Assembly (NCBI GenBank): GCA_027922465.2
Contig: BQMF02000054.1
Coordinates: 620,001 to 684,000, forward strand
Length of the DNA: 64,000 nt
Direction: 5' to 3'
Source: Turritopsis dohrnii
Lineage: Eukaryota; Cnidaria; Hydrozoa; Anthoathecata; Oceaniidae
A program made the translations under genes and the position numbers. Every line of letters begins with the position of its first letter. Within the stretch, counting starts at the first letter, position 1. The notes under the pieces were generated by a model. It was given only the letters and a program-made list of their open reading frames with translations. It had not been told where the DNA came from and did no database searches. Below, piece by piece: positions 35,101 through 45,100 of the stretch.

Positions 35101-38100
35101 GTAGATTGCATTACTGGATCCCAGTTAATATTTCTCAAATCGTTTGCCATTACATTATGGTCATAGCGCCCGTAATTTCTGGTGGTAGTGGTTTTCGGCG
35201 TAAATTTGATGTGATTTATTTTGCGACAACAACCAACCATGTCGTGGTCACTGTAGGCTGCTGGGACAACAATGGATTCTCGAATATTATTAGGTTTATT
35301 GGACATAATTACGTCGATTAATGTCTTTGAGTGTTCTGTGATGCGAGTTGCCTCATTAATAAGCTGTTTGAATCCGTTTACTTGAAATAAGTTTTTGATG
35401 TCTTCATGACAGCTCTTTTTCATAAAATTAACATTGATGTCTCCCATGATAATCATTTCATCATCAGAGTTATTCACTCCTTTCGATAATTGCTCGTTCA
35501 AGATCTCAGAAAAATTGACATTCAAATAGAGCGATCCATCCGGGGGTCTGTATACAATACATATGAAAAACGATTTTGATTTTGGTGGCATAAACTCGAG
35601 CCACATTGCTTCGATATCTTCATTTTCAATGTCCTCTCTTCGTTTCCAATGCTTTCCTTCAATAAATCTGTCCGAAACGTAAGCAGCTACACCTCCACCT
35701 TTGCCAATCGCCCGGTTTCTTTTTACAAAATTGTATCCATTGATTTTGAACATTTCCCCTGGTTCATCGTGATTAATATGTGTCTCGCTTAATGTTAGAA
35801 TATCAATATGTTTGTGTCGTAAAAAAAGTTCTGTAATATTGTCAATATTATTATATAAACCTCTGATGTTATGGTGGAAAATTTTCAGTCCCTTCAGTGA
35901 GAGAAATCGCGAGAACTTATTTGTATCTTCAGGTCCAGGGCACAATTCAATATCACCACAGAGCAGTAGAATCAAATAAGAATACATATATTCTGGTCGA
36001 GGTCTTACACGAATATTTTTTCTGTGAATCCATAAACTGGATGTATGATAGCTTTCCTGATTTTCCACAATTTCAGCGATATCATAATTAATACCAATAA
36101 TATCTGACGAGATATAACATTTGTTCCTGATACAAAACGTTGATGTAATCACCAAAACAGCATAAATAAATTTTATCGCAAGCGATAGCATGACCGTTAT
36201 CTTCGCCATGTTTATATCATATATATATTGGTATATTTAAATACGTTCGCAACGCCCTAGCAACGGGAAAGTCTTTTAAAAAACTATCTTATCACTTTAT
36301 AGATTTCATTATAAAAAAATAATTCCAATCAAATTTTTATTCTTTAAGAACAACGCGAACATCTATTCCGTACAGAGTTGTCATCATTACCAATGTTTGT
36401 GCAAGCATCTGTCTGCTTCCTTAGAACAGATAATAATCTTTGTGTTAGCATCAAAGTCACACTATCAACATATTCGGACAGGATCAAACTTTTAGTTTTC
36501 CAAAAAAGTGGAGTAAAGTAACAAATTTGGAAACACTCCATTAAAAAGTGGAACCTTTCGTAACTTCTGAAACATTAACGATATAAAATCACATATAAGA
36601 CCTGAAACCAATTTTGTGGCGAACGAGTGTAGAATGTATTTTATTAATGCAGAAGTACTCTCTGGTTTTGTCTGAGAAGATTAGCTTCATACATCTGTGT
36701 TGATAATGATAGTATTTTTCATAGATATCGTCGTTCCCAGTAAAGACGAAAAGCTCTGGGAACGAGGTTAGCATCATTCACTAACTTGTGTCTGCTAACA
36801 TTTTACATCTTGTTTCATCTCTTTCAACAGATGTAAGCCACAAAATCATCAAACAGTAGTCACTATGGTTACCACCTACCTAAAGTCGCTATGGTTAACA
36901 CGGATGTGATTCCCAGGGACACACGCGCGGGTGTAGATCGGTAATCAATCCAGAAACTTATCCAGGATAACATAACAACGAGGATACAAGGAATGTACAT
37001 CTTCAGGACGAACGGAACAATATTGCGTTTGAAGTGAAAGACGGCAATCAACGTGTCGTAATTGACTAAACAGGGTAATCAAATGTTACCAACCAACTGT
37101 CACGTGAACAAACTAACTGTCACGTGAACAAACAATTTAACCAGATTACCTATATTTGTTTTACTCAGTGGCCGAAATTATTGAAAATATTAGGAATTTG
37201 GATTTTGCTGAGAAGCCATATTATACATCAGAATAGATAGAATACATAGCTTTTTCACCGGCATGTTTATATAACGATGTAAATAGACCCTAGATGACGT
37301 TTGAATATTTTTCCCAATTCATGGTAAGGACATTAGAATGTTTCAATTTCACTGGTGTTGAAAATCAAAGAAAAACATACAAAGAAAAACATACAAAGAA
37401 AAACATACAATCAATTCCATAGTTTGTAACCACCTTATGATACTCAAATCTATCAAATGTGTATTCTCCCATTCGTGAGAATTTGGGAGGAAATATTGGA
37501 CCTCCGAAACTTTCATTCCAATCGACGTGCATTTGACGGTTTGGATAAGCGTCTAAAAATACAATGACGCCGTCAATTATCTGCATGACGGCACCTTCTC
37601 AAAGTAGACGACGAAGGTCTTGCCCAAACTTTTGTATTTGAACAATATTTTTATGTATACATTATTTCATTGCTTGCTCGTTATGTTATCTTTTGTTTGT
37701 TATGTTTCTGAGATTCAGACATTACACTAGGTGAAACGTATAAGCGCCTCACTAACCCAGGTTAACGTGAACCTCACCCTCACTGTCCCAGACACATTTC
37801 ATAAGGTTTACACCGTAAAGTTCAATGTTTGAATCCTGTCCCATGAACTGTATGGTTTTAATGGTTATAAGTGATACTTTAACATCACTTTTTGTGAATT
37901 ATTCAGCTTGAGAACGAGGCAAAGCTGACATGATGTGATTTATGGAAACGAGAATCATATATCTCTCTTTCGAGAAAAAAGAAAATGGAGGTACGCTTCT
38001 TACAGGACTCTACTGGAAATTTGCATGTTTGTTTGTCGAAAGGATAATTGCGCAAATCCATTTCGCAGAAGGTTAAAACAGTCAGCCTAAAAGAAGAGAG

Positions 38101-39283
38101 CGAGACACAAAAGAATTTACGTTTACGCATGCGCAGAGTCTTGAAATAGTAAATTATTTTGCTTGCTGTTACAAACTGATAAACAGTGAGGAATTGGAAA
38201 ATGTTTCAAAATGAGATGATCATCAAAACGAGGCTTTCTTTTATTTACTGATCTCAAGTGCTGACAGATGTCTGCTCATAGAACCAGCAAAAGTAAATAT
38301 CGTACCTCTGACTATAAAAAACAGAACCATCAGGCGCCAACCGAACTAATACGTTCGGTGAAATCAACGTGTGTTTTTTCCCTTTCTTTCCATACGGGAA
38401 ATATAAGTCTGGTGTCCAAATAAGTTCGGAAAATTCCCACGCCAATATGGTTGGATGGGAATAGTTTTGATGACGCAAATGATCCGTTTCTTGTCCGGCT
38501 AACCGAAAATCCATCCAAAATTGGCGAAAGTACATTGAAATCGTGAAAAACTAAAAAAACTTGGAAATGATATTGTTTGTAATAAATAAATAAATAAATA
38601 AATAATTTATCGTGAAATAAGACATTGACTAGAGATGATGTGCTTATGCGAAGCGAACAACTCTCCTATGCCTCCAAGGTTTTGATAGGTTTCTGAAAGT
38701 TAAATTCTTGCCGGTGAATATTTATTAAAAGGTTTTTGAATGAACGAGACAAGCTTGGCGCACGAGTCCTCACTGATCCAAGCAAAATTCAAAAAATTAT
38801 GTATGTGTGTAAGTGAACATTGAAGATCTTTAAAGCTCCTAATACTTGTAACCTGATATGAACCCACTTATTAAAGAACAAAAACAAACAAAGATGGCGG
38901 ACAGCGAAGATGCCAAAGATAGTGATTGTCGTTTATCTTCGTTTGAACGCTACGAGACATAACTTTGCCTCGATCATGTCAGATTATAGAGTTAGCAAGG
39001 TTTCCATTGAAAGTTAATCGAGTTCACATCTCGCTTGTTCAACTTGCTTTATTAAAATCTCAAGGTAGTTGTCATCACAGACAATAAAACCTCATGTAAA
39101 GCTACACGAAATTCTTACCATGTGACGTGTTTCATTAGGAATCATATCTTCGATGTAAATATGAATGGACACATTTACCGCCTCTCCGAATTTCGATGGA
39201 TACGCCATCTTGTCATACTTTGCGGGGAGTTCGTACAGGACCTCTTGAGATTTCACTCTCAAAACCAGTATCCATGACAACAT
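32153..39283 (-). CDS. Cys-loop ligand-gated anion channel subunit (glycine/GABA-receptor-like), gene 3
   Basis: Six minus-strand exons join in phase: 39283-39119, 38550-38306, 38086-38004, 37552-37409, 37065-36880 and 32631-32153, giving 433 residues. Exons 2 to 5 have exactly the lengths of gene 2 (245, 83, 144, 186). The N-terminus MLSWILVLRVKSQE is a short signal peptide. Loop A is IWTPDLYFPYGKKG. The Cys loop runs from TFCEMD to FDKQTC with 13 residues between. SYAYPNRQMHVDW is the loop B region. M1-M2 contain WIDYRSTPARVSLGITSVLT, the PAR motif of anion channels. M3 is SIDFYLILCFFFVFCALIEY and M4 is YIDRLSRLLFPISFLLCNII. M3, the basic M3-M4 loop and M4 share one exon, so the loop intron of genes 1 and 2 is absent. 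The 4.2-kb last intron holds a complete LINE on the same strand. Confidence 0.88.
32840..36215 (-). mobile_element. Full-length-looking CR1/L2-type LINE in the last intron of receptor gene 3
   Basis: The element contains one uninterrupted ORF, then a 3' UTR of about 240 bases ending in a TAA/TAAA microsatellite (plus-strand 32842-32869). The 5' UTR appears to be very short. No clear target duplication was found. It is inserted in the transcriptional direction of the host gene. Confidence 0.8.
33087..36209 (-). CDS. LINE ORF2-type protein: AP endonuclease plus reverse transcriptase, 1040 aa
   Basis: The endonuclease part (about residues 110-340) keeps HHNIRGL, LSETH, YRPPDG, MGDINVN and SDHDMV, the catalytic motifs of APE-type nucleases. 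The reverse transcriptase part keeps YRPISILPILSKIIERAV, FIDLSRAFDT (about 685), GVPQGSILGPLLF and YADDTVVYF (about 773), with both catalytic aspartates. The N-terminus is hydrophobic (MLSLAIKFIYAVLVITSTF), like a signal peptide, and residues 85-93 read GDIELCPGP, close to the 2A consensus DxExNPGP but with Cys for Asn. There is no stop or frameshift, so the copy may be recent and able to move. No separate ORF1 is seen. Confidence 0.9.
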   Translation of the reverse strand: MAKITVMLSLAIKFIYAVLVITSTFCIRNKCYISSDIIGINYDIAEIVENQESYHTSSLWIHRKNIRVRPRPEYMYSYLILLLCGDIELCPGPEDTNKFSRFLSLKGLKIFHHNIRGLYNNIDNITELFLRHKHIDILTLSETHINHDEPGEMFKINGYNFVKRNRAIGKGGGVAAYVSDRFIEGKHWKRREDIENEDIEAMWLEFMPPKSKSFFICIVYRPPDGSLYLNVNFSEILNEQLSKGVNNSDDEMIIMGDINVNFMKKSCHEDIKNLFQVNGFKQLINEATRITEHSKTLIDVIMSNKPNNIRESIVVPAAYSDHDMVGCCRKINHIKFTPKTTTTRNYGRYDHNVMANDLRNINWDPVMQSTDTEQAVTIFSNLLSEIFDRHAPMTTKRVKNKPTPWINKEIRDCMDQRDKLLRKARKHNSPDDWLLYKRHRNLCTNRLRKARKNYQRELLNENKDNPKTFWKCIKDIFPVKSKNKMSTTPSNQKEIAERFSNYFAGAVRAIKTASNLLKNFVWSSPKYYPLRTNSVFRFKYVSAIFVRNQLKKLSRKKATGLDNLPAGLLKDSTEYIVKPLTHIINLSLSTATFPTIWKSARVVPVHKTGNKDFEANYRPISILPILSKIIERAVYSQLLSYLEDNNLLTTHQYGYRSKRSTNHAATKFVDDVRRDMDNGLMVGAVFIDLSRAFDTLGHATLMSKLKMYGIFGQEIAWFNSYLFNRTQVVHIENSKSACQPVFSGVPQGSILGPLLFIIYFNDLVDVLKSSRILMYADDTVVYFAHRNINKIEDTLNEELEKISTYLDESELIINLKKGKTEVMLFGTAKRIAKTEKSLEIVFKKVPINRTTTYEYLGNTLDATMNLQGDFEKRLRKATGRLRLLAKIRPLLTSHAAEKIFTSMIVPIITYCCIVKIRLSDAQQANLALIDYRASKLIYGKSSSKRVTSTYGRMKKQACSTVRKCITGNVCSPFRNYFQVNTHVRLTRNNNFSIKLPKIKLEIGRQSFYYQGCRLYNELPLEIRKEEDYGNFTRKLGMIFN
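37740..37862 (+). repeat. SINE-like dispersed repeat copy in intron 3 of receptor gene 3
   Basis: Contains GCGCCTCACTAACCCAGG, CACATTTCATAAGGTTTACA and TTTGAATCCTGTCCCATGAA, shared in part with the repeats near 10560, 10930 and 45550. A B-box-like GTTTGAATCC is present. Confidence 0.45.
38581..38606. repeat. AATA microsatellite in intron 1 of receptor gene 3
   Basis: Six AATA/AAATA units in a row. Confidence 0.9.
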
Positions 39284-39595
39284 CAATGCCAGCAGACTAT
39301 GATGAAGCGTGCATTTCTTAATTTATCCGATTTGTCCAAAAGATACTATCCGAATCGATCAGTATACTTCTCGATAGAATTATTTGAATACTTAAGAAAC
39401 ATTGAAGAACCTCGATTGCATGTTATATAGGTACGAATCTCGTATTTTCATTGAAGTTTGTTTGTGACGTCATGAAATAAACATAACTGGAGGGGAGAGG
39501 TATTAAAAATTCCGTTCGGAATTCTTCGGAAGTTTCAGATTAAACAAAATAGTCAAAAGTTGAAGTTAAACGTTTTCACTGCAAACTGATTTAAT

Positions 39596-39653
39596 TTGCT
39601 TCTCATGTAAACAACCTCACAAAATTGCTTCTCATGTAAACAACCTCACAAAA
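39596..39653. repeat. Exact 29-bp tandem duplication
   Basis: TTGCTTCTCATGTAAACAAC plus CTCACAAAA occurs twice in succession without change. Confidence 0.93.
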
Positions 39654-40179
39654 TTTCACCCATGTTCAATGGCATGATTCTCAATTCTTACCTGTTTAAA
39701 ACCGATAAATGCAATTTCATTTTTGGTGGCTCCCTCTTTCAGTGAATTTTCAACCAAGTGTTTTACTATGTCAGATCATTACATGATTACATGAATATTA
39801 CATGAAGTTTCAACACACTATGTAACTTTTTATCCGCCATATTTATTCATACAGAATCTGTGGTTGAAAAGTTTATCTATTAGATGAATGGGTTAAAAGA
39901 GTGGTCGAATGAATATAGAGAACTCACTCCATACAATATTTCTTTTGGTTTTTTGGTCTAAATAATTGATGACTGAAAGTTCCGCAAGTCCGTCCCGTCA
40001 TGCATTGCCAGATACACCAGAAACTTATCTTCTTTTAATAAGTTACATTTTATTACAGAAAGTATTTTTTTGTTAGAGGGCGGTGTTTATTAGAAGGCGG
40101 TGTTTATAAAGGCGCCGTTCACTGTATGTAAAGTGATATTAGGAAATCCATGAAACAGCAAAACTTGAATAAAAGAACT

Positions 40180-40795
40180 TACCCTATTACCCCGTTTTTA
40201 AGCCCCCCTCAGATTTACGCCCATGGGCCTAAATACGGATTCACGCCAATGGGCGTAAATACGGACCCATTTTCAGCATTCGAGAAAAAACAAAATCATT
40301 CTCAGGTGCATCATTTTTTATGAAAAAATCAGTCAAACTTACACGTGTTCCTTCTTAAATAATCCTTACTTAGTAAATGCCCTTTTTCTGTGGACACATA
40401 TGGTCCCTTTACTTTGTATAGTTCAGGGACTTCCAATCCATTTCCATGAAACAGGTGTCAATGAAGACGAATCAGTTGAAAGCCAGGATGATGATAATGA
40501 AGAGGATAGTGAAAGCGAGGGGAACAAAGAAGAGGACGATTATGATATTGAAGTCGCGTAAAATATTTGAAAATGAAAAAGCACCATCATACTTCTATCG
40601 TATTTATTTGATAATATATTTCCCATATTTTGGTTCATATTATCCTTTCTTATCCAAATTAGAGAATTTTTGGTACTTATTCTTTTTAGCCCATGGGCTT
40701 AAATCCGGACCACGTTTTGAAAGAAATAAACCGACTCAACATTAAAAATCCGCTTTTATAAGCCCATGAGCTTAAAAACGGGGTAATAGAGGGTA
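40180..40795 (+). mobile_element. 616-bp DNA-transposon deletion derivative with TACCCT...AGGGTA ends
   Basis: Left TACCCTATTACCCCG plus TTTTTAAGC at 40180-40203 is inverted at 40770-40795, with a two-base indel. Inner words GCCCATGGGC with AAATACGGA recur in both halves. Between them an open stretch reads ETGVNEDESVESQDDDNEED and then SESEGNKEEDDYDIEVA with a stop, much like the acidic C-terminus of pogo/Jerky transposases. It is therefore probably an internally deleted copy of such an element. Confidence 0.72.
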
Positions 40796-41131
40796 CTTAA
40801 ACTAGTGTTCCGTAAATGTGACGTTTACAAAACCCCCTGGACCGTCACAAATGTGAAGTTTAGTTCCACATGGTGAAACATTGCATGATGGGATGCTGAT
40901 ACTAACTATTAAAATCTTGCAGGATCAATTAACCTAGTAGGATCAATTACTTCTACCTATAAATATTCTTTAGGGTTTTTTTGTTCGGGGAAGAAAAACG
41001 ATGCTTTGTTGTAAATGAAGTTTTCAGGAAAGGAAAAAAATTGCAATAGTATTTACAATAAGTACAAAAATTATGAAATTAAACAACTTTGTGCATAGTC
41101 TTCTTTGAGTCCGACGTTACATATAATTATG

Positions 41132-41204
41132 TGACCGTACATCTGATATGACCGTACATCCGATTATATGACCATACATCCGATAAAATGGCCGTACATT
41201 CGAT
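41132..41204. repeat. Degenerate tandem repeat of TGACCGTACATCCGATA, four units
   Basis: Four units of about 17-21 bases with small changes (CCGTACATC, CCATACATC, CCGTACATT). Confidence 0.85.
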
Positions 41205-41472
41205 TCCAAACGACCATTAGTACAGCACTTCTGATCCAAATATATATTAATATGATAAGTTTAAAAAAGTGACGCATCATCTTCACAAACCCTGTTTAAT
41301 CATTTCCAATTGTTTGAGGTCATGTGACTCGGTTTCAGGCCGTTCCTGCGGCACTCCGTTCCCTTTGTTTCTTTATATTGACATACATGGATTCCTGTAA
41401 CGTATCTTTAGCGCGTTGTGTTTTTGGGTGATTAGGGCCTAGCACCTATAGTTGAAATATTGAAGAAGATTT

Positions 41473-41528
41473 CAAATCAACAGTGATCAGTGAGTTTCGT
41501 CAAATCAACAGTGATCAGTGTGTTTCGA
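41473..41528. repeat. 28-bp tandem duplication
   Basis: CAAATCAACAGTGATCAGTG plus AGTTTCGT, followed by a second copy with one or two differences. Confidence 0.9.
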
Positions 41529-42151
41529 CAAATACAGTAAACTGGGACTGACAAAAACGTTCGATTTATTTCGATTTATAGAAAGTTCGAATTAGGGAGG
41601 TTCATTAACAAAGAAATGATAGGTAAAAGGATCATGAAATTCGTTCGAATTAGAGAAAGTTCGAATTATGGAGGTTCGAATTATAGAAATTCGACTGTAC
41701 ATATCAGAATGTAACATGGTTTGATATCAAACGTTATGTGTTGTCGCCATTGTTTGTTAGCTTTATTTCAATCGAGAGTTTGGAATCTAGAGGTTCTTAA
41801 CGACCGGCATGCATTTCGCCATGTTAAGAAACAATGTCGCTATGGTAACCAACAATGTGACAAAACCTAACCATAAATGTCCAAACCCATGACATTCGGA
41901 TACCTTGGCATTTATGACGTGACAATTAATAGTCATCTGGCACGTGATCAAAAGAAAGCTCACGATTGGTTATACGAAATTCGTTGAATATAGTATTTAT
42001 TATTATCAAGTATTTCGAAATTAAAATCGAAGATGGAGATCCGGATAATAGAGATTAACAATGCACTCCCATACTGACCCAGATTAAATTTGTTAAATTA
42101 TTGAAATAACACTGCAAGAGAGTGCACTTCTATAGAAATATACATACTACT

Positions 42152-45100
42152 TCAATGAAAATGCTCTTCTTCGCAGTGGTTTTTCAACGTCCTCATGATC
42201 TTATCACTTACCTCCATACACGCCTTCTCCCACGCCACAAAATAATCGTACGCCACCTGATATTGTCGGTCGTCTTCGTAGAGAATCCCGATGTTTAACG
42301 ACAGTCTGACGTACAACATATGACCAGTCCCATAAGCTTTCAAACAGAGAGACATCGCTTGCTCTAATTGCTGACATAAAAAAGTGCAAAATAGATAAAT
42401 TATGTAAACCAAATACATAAATAAGGCAAACAATTATATAAATTATGATTGACACCAGGTTGACATTCAAACTAAAATCCTTCTATTTCACGCTAGTCGT
42501 TATTCCACGTTACTTTTTAACACTAATAGACTTTTCTGTTTAAACGTTGTGTTATACGTTATATATGTCCGCGCCGAAAGTTGCAATGTGGAAAAGTCGA
42601 ATTTTTAAAAATTGATTTATACTGTCGATGTACAAACGTTGTATAGTGTGTTACTCAATGAAACTACAACTAACTAAATCAACATGGTACATTTCACTCA
42701 TTCATTTAACCACTCACCTTCTTTTTCTCTTCGAAAAACGAACGAAGCCTTGGATTGACAAAAGATTTAGTCATAATCGCTTCAGCTAAATGTCCAATGT
42801 CGTTTATCTAAACATCAACAGTTAACGTATAGCTGCATTCGCCTATGTAACTTTCTGACAGATTCAAAAAACGAGAAAAGTTGTCTATATCCTTTATGTG
42901 AAAATTCCCTAAATAATATATGGAGCTTCCTTGTATATCTTATCCTTAACACATCAAGGAGATTCAACGATGGACCGCCCTTGACTACAACAAGCCAGTT
43001 AAGTTGGACGATGGACCGCCCTTGACTACAACAAGCCAGTTAAGTTGGTCCTACCTTCTCAAAAGTTGCGATAGCAGAATTGATACAAGCAAAAGCTTCC
43101 TCCCTGTACGAGTCATCACTTTTCAAATCAGCGATGATGGAAAGATGATGGCACAAGAGAATGTTGTTCAAAGCCAGCTGAAACTATAACAGAAGATAGC
43201 AAAGCATCCAATCAACTTCCTCATAAAATATTTGGGCTTTTTTCCCACAAACGCAACCGCGGTATGAAGTGCTGCTAGGTCCACAGTTATTCTTTATTCA
43301 ATCTCAAACATTTTCGTTACGAAGATTCTGAACTAAATTTTTGAGAGGGAGTTCACCTTAAATTTTCTCATTACCAATTTTTTTTCAGTGTCTCCAATTG
43401 ATTTTAAGGAAACAACAAAATTCAAATGAACAGCTATGGATATGTTTTGATACCTCATGGTGATCTCCTTGCAATTGTTTGCGAAATTCTACGCTTTTCT
43501 TGCAAATTTCTACAACCTCTATATCTTCATCTAATTGAGACATGGTGACGAAATTATGGTTCTTCACCAACTGAAACGAAAAGATGATTGTCATCATAAA
43601 GAAATAGTTAGAAATTATGTATGCATATATTATCATAAGTAAAGACGGTTTCCAACACTTGTTTTCTTTTTCAACGAAAAGGTTTTCTCGGAAAGATTCG
43701 TAAACAAACGCATGCGCAGTTTTAAAAGGTGACAATTCGAATGACAATTCGAATGACATTTCAATGGAAATTTTTAACATTTTTTCATAGCAATTTACTT
43801 CAAGGGAGATCTGAAGGATCTAAAACCGCGTAATTCAGGACCTTGTGTAGTGTTATGGTGAAAGAACGACCTTCACGAAAACACACCAAAATTACTAAAA
43901 ACATTAAAAACCGAAAGAATTCTGGGAAACAAGCTTCACAAAAAAGGAATCAAGGATCATGAGGGCATCTCCTACCTCACTTTTACATTTCGCCATTAAC
44001 TGGTAAATATCTGCTAACTCATCAGCACGTGAACCAAGTTGTTCAGTTTCGTAATTAACACGTTCTTCTAATATGGAGTAAGATTCGTGGTATTGGCCAG
44101 CTTGGATGCTACCATGAAATTATCAACAAGAAAATTACACCTTAATACTTTAATATCCGCAAGAAAACCTTGTGGAGAAATCTACAACTAATATTCCACA
44201 AATGTCTGATATACAAAAAGAATGTGTGATATGTTAGAATCAACTTAAGTAGGCATGCTTCACTTTACAAAGAAAATGATCGGTCCATTTCACTGGAAAC
44301 ACAAAATAACGACTTGCTCCAAGTATGGAGAGTGCAAAGAAGTACTTGCTGAAAGTTGGTGTACTTACAGAAACATGGCAACCTTTTCCATCTGGTCACA
44401 AAATTCCACCAAAGGCATCTCAGAATCTTTTAATAACTTCAGTGATTCTTTATACATGGCTGAAGCAACCGCATAACCACCAGCCTAAATAACAAGCCAA
44501 TCAGAACATCTGTTACGATCATAAATATTCAAAACAGGAAACAAACAGTCGAATGATTTTCAACCTTTTGCCAGGATCGCAGCAAATCAATACTAAAGTC
44601 TTCGTTATATAGCCGATCAAACACTGGCCATTCAAGTAAACACCTCACCAATCTGTTGTTGTCAAGGAGTTGCTCCAAATGATATGGAAGTTCCTGTTGA
44701 TAAATAAATCATACAAAGATATCGCAATAACATTTAATAACTTGATATTTTTAAAATGGTTATTAGGGCACAGTAGTACCTCTGCTTTTCTGTCCATATC
44801 GTCAACACCTTCAAAGTAACCAGCTAAAACGCCATGCCAGAAATTATACATATGCTTTTTATATCCATCTGTACCACTGAAGTACCTGTGCAAAATATAA
44901 ATCTCCAAATTAATACAAACAATTTGTCATTCACTTTTGTCTACATGGTTAGTAGATAAAAAGATAAGAAAATACAAAGTGATGGAAATCCGTGGAGAGT
45001 GAAAGCTAGAGAATTTAAATTTTGTAAATCATGCTGCAAAACTTGATTGATCATAGGTTTGCAAAACTTGATTGCAAATGGGAATAAAATGCCTAGTGGA

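Larger units (their letters stand above)
39290..42151. other. Intergenic between receptor gene 3 and the NACHT-TPR gene; repeats only
   Basis: No host gene is recognised; the repeats found here are listed separately. Words of the type TTCGAATTATGGAGGTTCGA near 41560-41700 look like a decayed pogo/Tigger-type inverted-repeat end. This is the shared 5' side of gene 3 and 3' side of the NACHT-TPR gene. Confidence 0.45.
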
